Shown: positions 38,135 through 49,500 of the stretch, in pieces
How positions within the stretch are numbered: position 1 is the first letter of the stretch
How the letters are laid out: every line of letters begins with the position of its first letter
Assembly: GCA_963555705.1 (NCBI GenBank)
Contig: OY743181.1
Coordinates: 23,316,513 to 23,380,512 of the forward strand
Source of the DNA: Ligustrum vulgare
Taxonomy: Eukaryota > Streptophyta > Magnoliopsida > Lamiales > Oleaceae
DNA: 64,000 nt
Direction of reading: 5' to 3'
Translations under genes and position numbers: made by a program
Notes under the pieces: model-generated
The model's database searches: none
What the model saw: the letters and a program-made list of their open reading frames with translations, nothing else
What the model was told of the DNA's origin: nothing

Positions 38135-39330
38135 ATGTGCCCATAAAGTATAATTCATGAAATGTAAAATAAAATATTAAATGATTGTATACGTTTGTTC
38201 AAAGGATGATTTGATATTATAGATTGAGTTTTTAAGTTGTTAAACACAGAAATATTCAATTTGTAATTTGATCTTAAATTAATGTTCATAATCATTATAT
38301 AAAAATGAAAAATTTATTTTGATAAGATCGTCTCGATTTTATTAAAGTCTATCTTTGACTTTGGTAATAAAACTGAAAGTACGTTTGGAATATATTGGAC
38401 GGGACCACGTGAAATAAATTTGTGATTTTGACCATACAAATTTAATTTCACTTGATTATCGTATGTGGGACCTTAATCCTAATCGAATAATGGACTTTGA
38501 TTACTAACTCGAAGTTCTTTGAAGTATCAATGGGTGAGATCAAATTGCTAATCAATATCTCGGTACTTTGGGAATTAAAATGAACTAACGAGGAACATAT
38601 ATTCGTATTATGGAATCCGTCACCTTTTAGGTGTGATCATAATCTGATCACTGATTCTTCTAGTGGACAGTTGAATCTGAACTCAGTAATTCAACAGTGA
38701 ATGTTGAATTCTATAATGTGATGTGATCACATCGAATTGTCAGATACAAGATGAGAGTTGAGAGTTTATGAACATCCAAAGAAGGGAATTTTGGTCATTT
38801 TATCTTGATCTGAATATTCAAGTTGATTGGCAGGAGTGACATGTAAGAATGATAAGTCCGAGGATAAAGTTATTGGTTTTTGTTTCAATAATTACAATTT
38901 TACTAAGAGTACAATCTCATTTTTTTAGTGGAATAGAATGTGATTAATAAATTATTTTGACTGATCAAGAGTTGACCATATCATAATTAATTTATTGGAG
39001 CTTAATTTAATTGGGTCTGATCAAGTTTTCTCGGTGGTTTCATTATAAAATGCTTATACACATATTATTGTATTGGAAAGAAGTTATAAATAGTCTTCAA
39101 AAACTATTTTTCTTACCCTAGTTGCAAAATGGCAAGACACACACTAAAATATGTAGTATGTATTTCCTCTGTACATTGGAAACCCCAATCCTAGTGTAAC
39201 CTAGATTTAGGGAAGGTAATCACACACTTGTATTGCTGTCATTGGAGAACACCAGAGAAAGTTTAAGGGTTTGAAGTTTTGATGCAATTAAGAAGCAGTT
39301 GGAAAATAGATTATTATAAAGCACGCTACA
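38135..39330 (+). repeat. LTR-like sequence, probable solo LTR
   Basis: Present between blocks 2 and 3 of copy A but not of copy B. It has an LTR-like layout: TATA box GTTATAAATAG near 39083, then a transcribed-looking part with 'CCCTAG' and 'GGTAATCACACACTTGTATT'. It contains a perfect 14-bp palindrome, GATGTGATCACATC, near 38722. Clear TG/CA ends with a target duplication could not be fixed. Confidence 0.45.
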
Positions 39331-39550
39331 AGAGTGATATTGTTCTAAAATTTTACCATAACATTTAAATTTGAAAATTTTAAACCAAAACATCATATAT
39401 TTATCTCAATGCCAGCCTAAACCAACCCATAAATGAATACAAGTTCAACATAAATTTATGCCTTAATTCTTTTATAACAAAAGCATTGTCGTAAAATAAG
39501 TAATTACTATTTCCTGAAGTGACAGTAGAAGCCGATTATAATATAAATTT

Positions 39551-40144
39551 GTTGAATTATGATTGATCTAACAAATAATATACATTAATGGATAAAAATG
39601 TAATACATATTTAAAAAATAAATAAATTGAGTGGATCGTTGGATTTGGTTTAAAGTGATTTTAACTATTGTAATCTAAGTCAAACCATTCTAAATAGTTT
39701 TCAAAACAGTCGAAACCTAAGTCGCGTGATCCTAATATATTTTGATACAAATGCATCAATATTATTATCATCTTACCAATCGAGGTAACATGTTAACACA
39801 TAAGATGGCACGTCGAAAGAGGTGAGAGTTATGGAGGTTGCGTTAATCAACATAATTCTTTACAAATATAATTTTATATGACATATTTGGTAACAATTCT
39901 CAAAATTAAAAAAAGGAAAAGTGTTATGCTATAATCCGACATTGTTCAAGTTTAGAAGTATGTTTAGACTCTAGAGACACGTGAAAAAACATGATCTCAG
40001 AGAGTAAACATGTAGGACGAGCCAACGATTTGAAAAACAACCACACAGATCGAAGGATCAGGAAGACCCAACTTAGAGATCCTAAATGTATGAAAACACA
40101 TAACAAAAATTCTACTTGAGTGTGTAGTCCCCACACACCATGTG
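39551..40144. other. Unassigned host sequence
   Basis: No gene recognised. It ends at the target duplication AGATG of the solo LTR. Confidence 0.35.
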
Positions 40145-40149
40145 AGATG

Positions 40150-41811
40150 TGTTAGCCCGAGAGTAACTAACCAAGAGGGGGGATGAATTGGTTTATAAAA
40201 CTTTTTCGATAAATAATCTCAATCTTAAAATCAATAAGAACAAGTATGAGCACTTACTGTTGCAAATAACTTAACTATCAATGTAGTGTGCTATAAATGT
40301 TTAAACTTAATTGATAAAGCAAGTATATCACTTAGATATAAAGTTGCACACTATAAATTGAAGGAATAATGTAAGTGCAATGTAAGTAAGTAAGTAAAAG
40401 GGATAATAGAATGCAAACACGATTTATAGAGGTTCAATCAACCAACGTGATCTACGTCCTCTGTTACTGAGCTCTCCGTCACGAGTAAGGCCAAATTCAC
40501 TATATTGATCATAACTTACAACAAGGAGTACCAAATCCTTAAGTGACTTACAACAAGGGGCACTTACCCTTAGGTGATTTACAACAAGGAGCACCTACCC
40601 TTAATCAACAATTGAGTTTTCACAAGACTCTCGAAACCACAATATATAATGAATTGAGCTTAAAATTGAAATAATTCTCTTGATAAATGATATACTCAAA
40701 TTAAGTACCTAGAGAGTTGGGCTAACACTTCAATAGATAACAACGAATTAAGCTCGAGTGTTAGAGAAAAATTTTGATGCAAATAATAATGAAAAGTTTG
40801 ATGCAATCAAAAAAAGTTTTTCAAATAATCTCTTGTTAAAATATTGAATCAAATGAAGTACCAAGAGATGCCACACTTGAATAATTAACAATAAGTTAAG
40901 CTCAAAGTGTTTAGGTAATTGAACTTTTATGAATTAAATGATAATGAAAAATGTAGCACAAATAATCAAAGTTCCTTAATTGGAATTTCTCTCTTTTAAG
41001 AGATTAAAACAAGTTTAGAACAAAGAGAGATTTACACTTCAATTCCAATATGGTGTGAAGATGTTGAAGAAGTTTAAATAATATAAAATCAAGAATCTTC
41101 ACAAAACTTTCTTTCAAAAACATTGATGAATTTGATAAAACAAAATTTTGATCAATCAAATTTTTCTACTAAAGATAAATACAAATCAAGTAAGAACAAT
41201 GAATTTTTCACAAGAAAGCTTTTCTAAAATCTCCTCTTAGTTGTTGAAAATGAATGCAAGAAATAAGGCTATTTATAGAGCAAATTTCGCACATACTGTC
41301 TTTTGCCGTCGACCTATTCAGCCATGTGGTCGACCTCAATATAGCATTTGCGAGAAAATAGCCGTTGGAGTTCAAAAATAGACAGTGCGGTCGACCTCAA
41401 AATGCCATGCGGTCGACCTCAAAAAACAGCATTTCAAGATTTTGATTTTTCAAGGTTTTCTGATCAAAGTTGATTTTGAAAAAGATATTTGAATGACTTT
41501 AAAAATGTTTCTTGAGCTTTATGAAGTAAATTGCTAACTATTGATACATTAACCTTACATAAGATTGAAAAGCAATTTGTAAAAGCTCAATTCTTTGTAG
41601 GCTTCATTCCTCGATCTTCATACTATCATGCTTCATGTTTTGAACATCGTATCTTGTGTTTTTGATCTTTTATCTTCGAGAGATGATTTGTACTTTGAAT
41701 ACTTTGAAGATTATCATTACATGAAACAATTGAAGCACACTTGTTAATAATACAATATAATCTTTTTTGTTATGATCAAAACAATAAGGTTAAGTTAACC
41801 ATAAGTCAGCA
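40150..41811 (-). repeat. Solo LTR with target duplication
   Basis: 1662 bp, TG at 40150 and CA at 41811, flanked by AGATG at 40145-40149 and 41812-41816. On the minus strand it starts close to 'TTGTTTTGATCATAACAAA' and ends close to 'CCCCCCTCTTGGTTAGTTAC', both usual in SIRE-like Copia LTRs, so I infer that lineage and strand. TATA box (CTCTATAAATAGCC on the minus strand) at 41267-41280. Just upstream of it are four copies of a word with GTCGACC core, at about 41308, 41329, 41389 and 41412. No internal region remains: the product of LTR-LTR recombination. Confidence 0.87.
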
Positions 41812-41816
41812 AGATG

Positions 41817-42889
41817 GTTGTTCAAATGAGTTGTTAAAGTAGCAATGTTCAACACATAATAGGAAGAGACTTTATCGAAAGTTAAGTCAAACCAGCCATC
41901 CAGATAGAATTAATCGTGAGTATGAATGCCAGACATTAGGACGAGTACTAGTGTAGCACCAAAAACCTAGACTCCGTTCACGGCTACCATTTAAATTGAA
42001 ATCGAAATTATATAATTTTTCAAACAACTTTTTAACCATAAACATTTTTTCTCTCCAATTTTCAACCCCATATGTTACCTAAAAATCCAAATAAATCGAT
42101 TTAAATGAAAATAATGAGCCACCGAACAATGCCCTAATATTAATGCTACTATTTTTGTCCCATCTGTACGAGGTTCGTGTTAGGCAGGTAAACAAAAACA
42201 ACCTCTCCAGGCAAATAATGTGTCTTGGCCCATTAAAGGGACCCTTATGTATATAAACCACAAGCCAACTTCCAAGTACATTAACCTTAATTTTTGGACC
42301 ATAATCTTTTTGTATCAAAACTACAAAAAGCTCATGCCAACTTGAGCATCAAAGCAAGCGTTATCTATCAGTCAATCTCTTCTATGGAAGGCCGACCACA
42401 CGAGAGTGTTCATCTTTTGCAAATTAGTTACGAAATCATTCATCTATTTCTTGTAGTTGCTTGCAAAATTAGACGTCAATAATATGTACTTGTATAAAAT
42501 GCACATTCATTGTCTAATCAGTTGTGCATCAAACATGCTAATAGTTTCTTATGTTATCATTTCTTAAATTTTTTACATTTACTTTACTCTTTTTGGGAAA
42601 AAAAATAAGAGGACCATTTTAAAAATGATAATGAGACAATGAAGATAAGAATGATGTGTCACAATAGGAAGGGAGCCAATGGCAGGTGTAACAATCAGAT
42701 ATGAAATGACACAAGTTTCATTCAATAGAGTTCATCAAAGTTCATCTATATATATATATACACGAATTATCACAAGATAAAAGAAAGAGAGTTGCAAAAT
42801 ATCAGGTTGGACAACGGCCCAGCACAAATCTAGATGGTCTCCCAGCACACCCCAAATGCCCCCAGCAATGGCTGGGGGCAGAAAGGCGG
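41817..42889. other. Unassigned host sequence
   Basis: No gene I can support; short frames near 42079-42318 and 42294-42482 have no recognisable features. This lies downstream of the SAUR gene. Confidence 0.35.
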
Positions 42890-43137
42890 CCGCTAAGTTG
42901 AAATCTGCCACTGCCTAGTCCATCTGATCTGAGTAGTCCGGATGGTCCATCTGGGCAGTCGGGGTTTGAACTTTTAATTTATTTTGGCATGATGTTGATC
43001 CTCCTTTCCACTACTTCCATTAATATGGATCCAAACTCTTCTTAATTCATGTGTAAACAACATTATACTAACACCAAATTGCTTAAAAAAAAAAAAAAAA
43101 GGATATCTAGACAAGAATTCTGAAATTTATATACAAT

Positions 43138-43503
43138 TTAACCCCTCAAAACTCTAAAGCAACCCATGTGATGATGGTGGTGGTGGTTGTTGAAGTTGTT
43201 CTCTTTGTCAATCAAGCCTTGAACATATAGAAATTCCTCGACATGGCAAGGAATTGTAATTGTGCCCTTTTGATCAAATCCATATTCCTCTTCAGCTTCT
43301 TTGAGCAACTGCATGAACAGTGGGTGATTGAAGTAAACTACAGGAATTACGAATCTCTGTTGCTCTTCCTCTAGCCCAACCATGACAGCCAGACACCCTT
43401 TTGGCACATCTCTCACTTGTTGCTTCTTTTCACAATTATGGTGGTGGTGGTGGAGCATGCGGAGATGCTTGTGCAAAAGACCCTTTTCGCCGTCGCCGCT
43501 CAT
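43138..43503 (-). CDS. SAUR-family auxin-response protein, SAUR32-like
   Basis: A 121-residue protein without introns, as is usual for SAURs. The conserved domain spans about residues 31-99: 'DVPKGCLAVMVG', 'QQRFVIPVVYFNHPLFMQLL', 'EAEEEYGFDQKGTITIPCHV', 'EEFLYVQGLID'. Histidine runs flank it (five near residue 18, six near residue 107) and the tail 'MGCFRV' is typical of the SAUR32 type. SAURs are small, early auxin-induced proteins; many bind and inhibit PP2C.D phosphatases, which activates plasma-membrane H+-ATPases and promotes cell expansion. That function is inferred from the family. I start at ATG 43503 (MSGDGEK) because the frame upstream begins only with TTG. It is intact, the sole clear host gene in the window, and lies in the duplicated segment whose other copy has lost it. 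Confidence 0.95.
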   Translation of the reverse strand: MSGDGEKGLLHKHLRMLHHHHHNCEKKQQVRDVPKGCLAVMVGLEEEQQRFVIPVVYFNHPLFMQLLKEAEEEYGFDQKGTITIPCHVEEFLYVQGLIDKENNFNNHHHHHHMGCFRVLRG

Positions 43504-43716
43504 ATCCACTGAAGGAAGCAAAAACAATAAAGAAATGGCAATTCCTTGGATTTTGATGTGGAGAAGAGAAAAGCGTGTAGAGGTGTTCCCAACGTACCTG
43601 GAAAGTTAGCGAGTGAAACTACTCTGATATATTGATAGAAACCATAAGAAAATGAATCGGGTAGACTCTCATATGTTTCTCGACAGAGAGATGTAGGTTA
43701 TGTAGTATTTATTATA

Positions 43717-43724
43717 TTATATAG
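43717..43724 (-). promoter_or_regulatory. Candidate TATA box of the SAUR gene
   Basis: TATATAAT on the minus strand, about 215 bp upstream of the start codon, which allows a 5' untranslated region of ordinary length. The area is AT-rich, so other matches exist. I did not find a clear TGTCTC auxin element close by. Confidence 0.3.
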
Positions 43725-43739
43725 AATAGAATATTTCTC

Positions 43740-44002
43740 TCTTGCACCCTGATTTATCTTTAATTATCTAATAATTAAAATGAATTCTGATTTTATTAGA
43801 CAGTTAAGATGGACCATCACTTTCACTCTATTTGGTGAATGGTGCTATAACACCAATTAAATAGATTGATGAATACAATAATTTCAATTAAATTTAATTA
43901 ACTATAAGAATATAAAAACTATTGAATTGGATTTAGCCTTATTTATTATTAACGATAACAATGAGCAGGGCAAAAGCCAGCAAGGGATGAGTTTAAGGTC
44001 AA
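43740..44002. other. SAUR upstream sequence
   Basis: AT-rich region between the promoter and duplicated block 2. No further gene seen. Confidence 0.3.
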
Positions 44003-44639
44003 AGTCAGTAATAGTGTGGGGACAATAATAAAAAAATGTGAGATTAAAATGCAAAAAATAAAAGTTTTATACCAAAATACAAAAAGAGTCCAATAAAGTC
44101 AAATGAGATGGGATTAGATGGTCATAGTGCCCCACTGTAAATCTACCCTCGCCTGTAAATTTAGTGGACATGGTTGTTTATCAGTTTTTCTATAGTTAGA
44201 ATTAGGTTCACAATTTACCTACGTAGCACAATCCTCTCTTTTCATATATCACATCATCTTTTAAATCAATAACAATAATACATTCACATCATCAAATTAT
44301 CATCTATATTGTAAAATGAATTGTGCACTTAAATTAATTCGGTCGCTTATTTTGGTATAATCTAATAGGAGGGGAAGAGGATAAAAGAATAAGGAAGGAA
44401 TACAATGAAGTGATAGGATCTTTATCTTTAATAATATATTTACAAATGGACCCCCATTCAGGTGCAGAATTAGCCAAAAAAAATTGAGTTGGGCTACATT
44501 TAATAATTTTTTAATTTTTTTTTTAAATGGTAAGGACTTTTGAAGAATTTTCCCAAAAATGAGGGGGGGCCATAACCTAGTAGGCCACCCCTTAGTTCCG
44601 CCTCTACCCCCATCCTTTATGTAGGCTTATATCTATAGC

Positions 44640-44929
44640 TCTTCCCTGCCACTCTTCATTTTTCAGTGTTCAATTCATTCCAATAATTCTCAATTTAAAA
44701 ATTTGATAACACTTCCCGAGGTGTACCAATTATTGACATTGATAAAAAAGCCAGTGAGATAATCTTGTTGATAGATTGATTTACATTGTCTTAACTCTTT
44801 CAATTTCAACAGTAATTACAGAACATCTATTTTCAGCTAGAGTGTCGCTAAGAAGAGGTTTCAAAATGAAATGGAAGTTGATTTTTTTGTCCAGTACTAT
44901 ACTTGTGTATATTGAGAAAGAATTGTGGT
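44640..44929 (+). pseudogene. hAT transposase remnant, C-terminal dimerisation part
   Basis: 'IVLTLSISTVITEHLFSA' followed by 'LSSTILVYIEKEL' matches the hAT C-terminal dimerisation motif of plant hAT/TTF-type transposases, in which 'LTLPVSTATTERAFSA' is usual. Only this end remains; upstream sequence from about 44640 is too degraded to place. A hAT MITE is inserted right after 'EKEL'; the sequence on its far side (45682 on) could be the former continuation. Confidence 0.8.
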
Positions 44930-45681
44930 TAGAAGTGTCAAGACGGACGGAGGGACCAATCGGACTTGTGAAAATCGGCCTAAATCAACTGGGGATCGCG
45001 CGCCGACCCGTGACCCTAGCGAGCCGTTCATGGATCAAGAAAATGTGAACCGCGGGTTTTGCAAGTCACGCCTTCACGGACTGCGTTTAACCAGTTGACC
45101 CGTGAAATAATTAAAAAAAATATGAAAAAAATACCATTTTTATTAAATATGGTAACAATTAAAATCTCTATTCTTCTACAAACCTTAGTACAAGTTTTAG
45201 ATGTAAATCTTCTTTTTTCTCCCTAATAATTAAGAAATGTTTTGTTCTTTGATAATAGTAATTAGAAATGCATTTATTTTTTATTTGTTTATATTGTATT
45301 TAACTTTACAAAGTTAAAAGTAATTCATGTAACATAAAATATAAATATAAATATAAATTTGAATTCTATTTAAACATTTCTCTTGTATAAATATGAATTT
45401 TGCATTTTGTCCATTTCGTATTTAACAAAAAATATGTTTACTATATATATGAAAAATTCTATATTTTTATTTATACGGGTCACATCGGAACGAAGAGCAA
45501 CCCGCATGGGCTCGACCCGTATGGACCAGCAAGCAGGTCTGGGTTGTACTTCAAAATTTGTGGGCTGACCTGAATCGGCCCATAAAGCCATAGTGAGTGG
45601 GCTTTTTTTTCTGCACAGACCGTTATCGGGCTCATATATTGGCGAGCAGACCCGGTCCAAACCACTCGATTGACACCTCTA
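44930..45681. mobile_element. Non-autonomous hAT element (MITE)
   Basis: Terminal inverted repeats TAGAAGTGTCAA (left) and TAGAGGTGTCAA (right, inverted) with flanking TTGTG on both sides (8-bp flanks attgtggt and gttgtgac agree at 5 of 8), compatible with an old 8-bp hAT target duplication. The subterminal parts are rich in GACCCG and GGCCC words, as in common plant hAT MITEs. No transposase inside. Confidence 0.75.
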
Positions 45682-46160
45682 GTTGTGACAAATCTTTTTG
45701 ACGGCTAAATTTTGTTTTTAAATAAGAAATTTAAGTTTTTTGAGTTAAGATGTGTGGTTAAAAAGTGATTTAGAGATATCTGATGTTTAAAAACTTGTTT
45801 ATAAATAAATATACCAAGCACACTAAAGCTTAGTTCGGTTTGATGGATTTTTGAAGTTTTTATGAATCAAATCTAATCAAATTATTTTATTTTATTTATT
45901 TATTTTGTGATTTGAAATTGATATAAACATAACACCTTTCAAACATATGAAAAACAAGTATATTGGTCTAAAATTTTTACCGTAACGTTTAAATTTGAAA
46001 TTTTTAAACTAATAAAACATCATATATTTATCTCATTGCCAGCCTAAACTAATAAATGAATAAAAGTTCAACAGAATTTCATGCCTGCAATTTAAAAAAA
46101 AGCATTCTCATAAATAAGTTACTATTTCCGAAAGTGACAATAGAAGCCCACTATAATAAA

Positions 46161-46190
46161 CTACTGTCGTACCCATACGATGCACAATAA
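46161..46190 (-). other. Worn Helitron 3' end
   Basis: A|CTACTGTCGTACCCATACGATGCAC on the plus strand resembles the inverted hairpin end of the Helitrons in this window, with several changes. It marks where copy B of the duplicated segment loses similarity to copy A. The rest of the Helitron was not traced. Confidence 0.4.
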
Positions 46191-46439
46191 TTTGTGTGGA
46201 AATTACATGCAACCCTACTATTTATGTTTCATATTCGAAAATAAGAACAAATAGAATTTTATTCAATAATCAAGTTATAAATACGAATATAATATTGTTA
46301 ATAGTATTAAAATAAATTTGAAATATAAAATATTTTTTTGGGTAAGTTGCGCCATTTTCGTTCATAACGGCAGAAAGATATTATTCGAAATAACTAAACT
46401 CAAATAAAAAAAACACCTAAATTTTAGGAATTGATAATA
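46191..46439. other. Unassigned AT-rich sequence left of the MULE
   Basis: No gene seen. It may be part of the worn Helitron. Confidence 0.3.
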
Positions 46440-46581
46440 ACCATCTTCATCACACTACTCCAAAACCTCCCCCCCCCCCCATTGCATAACTGCATAACCG
46501 TGGAAATATAAAACCTACACGGCCATTGAACAATCGTAGCGATACAATACAATTTCTAATACGAATCAGAGAACTGACGAA

Positions 46582-49500
46582 ATGTCGGAGAAGAAATCGC
46601 TGCACAAGAAAAGGAAGAGACCCATACAATCGACTGCAATTCTTGCAATTGGAAGTGGTAGGAAAACCAAAAAAAACAGAGGTGAGTTTTAATATTCATC
46701 TGATTGTCAGTATTGTGACCTGAGCACGCACACAGGTTCATGGGTATATCCATATCCATATAATTTAAGAGGAAAAAATTAATTTAGAAATTGTGACTTT
46801 TGAGCATTATGCCTACCGGTAACTACGAAGAAAATAAAATAATTAATTTATGTAACCTAGACCTTTATGGCTATGCACAAATAGGGAAGCACAAAAACAA
46901 AGTAATTCTGATGTGGTCTCTTTTGCCGACTGTCCAGTAGCATATTTATGTATCTGAATCACCCGACTACATAAATGGTTCATATAGTTGTTATTGTGAC
47001 CTAAAAGAAGTATTCATGTGACCTGGGATGGGTAAACATTGCTATTTAGTGTTGCTCAGTGACCGTCCTTGTTGAGATGGTGCGAACATTGTGACTACCG
47101 AATTTTATTGATGTATGCACATTGTGATATGTATAATTGTGACTGTGTGTCCTTGTGACCTAATAGATTAACAAATGTGACATTTTCAAATTCAACCCGC
47201 AATACGAACAGATAATGGAGTAGTATTTGGACTATGTGCAATTTGTGACTTAGTTGCAACCTGAAAGATGCTAGCCTGTGACCTGGTTTAGTGAATACTG
47301 TAACCTGGTTCTCTAAAGGGTTAGCCTAAGGGTTAGCTTTTGTGATCTAACAAATTTGAATGATGTATGCATGTTCTGATATGTAATTTATTGACAATGA
47401 AACGATAGTGGGATCTTGTGACCAACCAAAAATGACTGATGTATGCACATTATGAAATTATATAATGTGACTTAGCAAGTTCACACCACAGGCCTTTGTG
47501 TGTAATGATAGTAATCCGAGTCCATCCTTTCATTCAGGTGTGGCCATATGTTATCCCAAAAGAGGAATGGTTCCCAGGGAAAATCACTACAAATGCTGTG
47601 AAGAATGCTCTAACTCATTTCAAATCCAAATTCAATGATGCTCAGAAGGAGATACTGGGGCAGACATGTTTTTCACACTATATTGAGTGCAATGAGATAA
47701 TTATCCAGCCGCGGTTAATTCATTATTTCCTTCTTAGAATGGTTGAACAACCAAACCCTCAAGAATTATGGTTTCTCATTGCTGGTCGATATGTACGATA
47801 TGCACTTCCGGAGTTCACGTTAGTCACTGGCTTGAGGTACGATGGAGTGGATGATCGGAGAAACCTTGAGAACTTACCATCACGGATAAAAGCGACATAC
47901 TTCAGTCACTTGCACACAGTAACAAATGAAGATATCAGAGATGTGTTCTTGGGGATCTCTGACGCACCTAACAATGATATAGTTCGGCTTGGCATCCTAT
48001 ACTTGATTACATCATACATATTCTCCACGTCATACAAGAAAGCTGCTGAAGATTTTCTGTTTCCCCTAGTTGAGAATTACGATGCAATGGAAAGGCACCC
48101 TTGGGGTAAGGAACTATTCGACATATCAGTTACATCGCTCAAAGATGCACTAAAGAAGCGTAATCCTCATTACAGACTAGGTGGATTTCTAGTTGGTTTT
48201 TATGAGACTCTACCAATTTTAAACGGTAGAGTTGCAACTAGAATTAGGACCACATATCCTCGAATACTCAACTGGCGTGCAGAGAAGATACATGTGTATT
48301 CTACCTTGGAAGAGAATATCCTTTCTGAAACAAACGTAAGTGTTTTGATGAAATGAAACTTAAATGCTGAGCAACTAAGATCACCAATTAAATCTTACAT
48401 ATATTTTCTGGTACACATTTTCTGACACATATTATAAAAGTATCAAGTCACATGATTGAAGTTATTAGCTTATCAATTTATATCACATTGTGATAATTAT
48501 GCTACAAAATGTATACCCCATTGTCTATTTTTCAAATCAAGTCACATTCCATTTGATTGAAGTCACACGCAACGTATGAAAAGCTCTTGCCCCATTGCAA
48601 CAAAATAAGCATACTGTCATGCCTCATTCTATGCTTATTAAGTCACAAAGGAAATTAACATCTGTGCAACTAAGATCAAAAATGAAATCTAACATATACT
48701 TACTGGCACACATTTGTAACACATGTTTAAAAATTATCAAGTCAAATGACTTAACTTGTTAGTTTATCATATTATCTCACTAGGTGATAATCCTGCTATA
48801 GCATGTAAACCCCATTATCTAATTTTTAACTCAAGTCACAATCAATTTGACTGAAAACTATGTATACTATCAGGTCACATCCTATGCTGATTAGGTCACA
48901 AATAACATTCTTTTAACGTTTATCTTGTAGATTGAAGTTCTGGACCTTGATCCAAATGTTTTGGAGATCTCACAGTCTTACATGGATGGTGTCCAATACG
49001 TGACCCCAAGAAAACCAGGGCATGATACATCTACTGCATCCAAGTCAGCATCGAAATCCGTGCCAAGGTTGTTGATGATTACTGACGGAAGTATTGAGCA
49101 CGTAAGTGATATAAAAGATGACGACGATGATGATTTTGTGAATCCACTGCCAACAACACATAAGCCTGGTAATGAGTATGAGAATATGTCATACCAAGAG
49201 AGGTTGGCACTAGATGAGTTAGACTTCATGCACTCAACTGAACTTGATTATATACCTATGATGACACACAGTTTGAAGAGGCTCCAACATCCAATGTAAG
49301 TGGCCATTAATTACCTATTTCATTAGGTAATTACACATTTTTATAATAAATTTACAATATGTTTTTTAAGCAGGAAAATATGCTCTAGAAGAATGAGATT
49401 CAGGATCAAGTCTCCCAACTCCAAATGCAAAACAAGGAACTAACTGAGGAGGTTCATCAACTGAGATCACAGGTCCAACTTATGAAATCTGACAAGACAC

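Larger units (their letters stand above)
36530..39550. repeat. Duplicated host segment, copy A
   Basis: Three blocks in the same order and orientation match 42890-46160: 36530-36704 with 42890-43085 ('GATCCATCTGGGCAGT'-type words), 37957-38130 with 44003-44180 ('AAAATAAAAGTTTTATACCA'), and 39336-39550 with 45950-46160 ('CATCATATATTTATCTCA'). In this copy the SAUR gene is absent and a Copia fragment sits at its place; an LTR-like sequence separates blocks 2 and 3. Confidence 0.8.
42890..46160. repeat. Duplicated host segment, copy B
   Basis: Counterpart of 36530-39550. Here the SAUR gene lies between blocks 1 and 2, and a hAT remnant with a nested MITE lies between blocks 2 and 3. Block 1 is the region directly 3' of the SAUR gene. 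Confidence 0.8.

Noticed and set aside
43504..43527. Longer SAUR protein starting at 43527
   Set aside because: That start is TTG; ATG at 43503 gives the usual SAUR32-type N-terminus.
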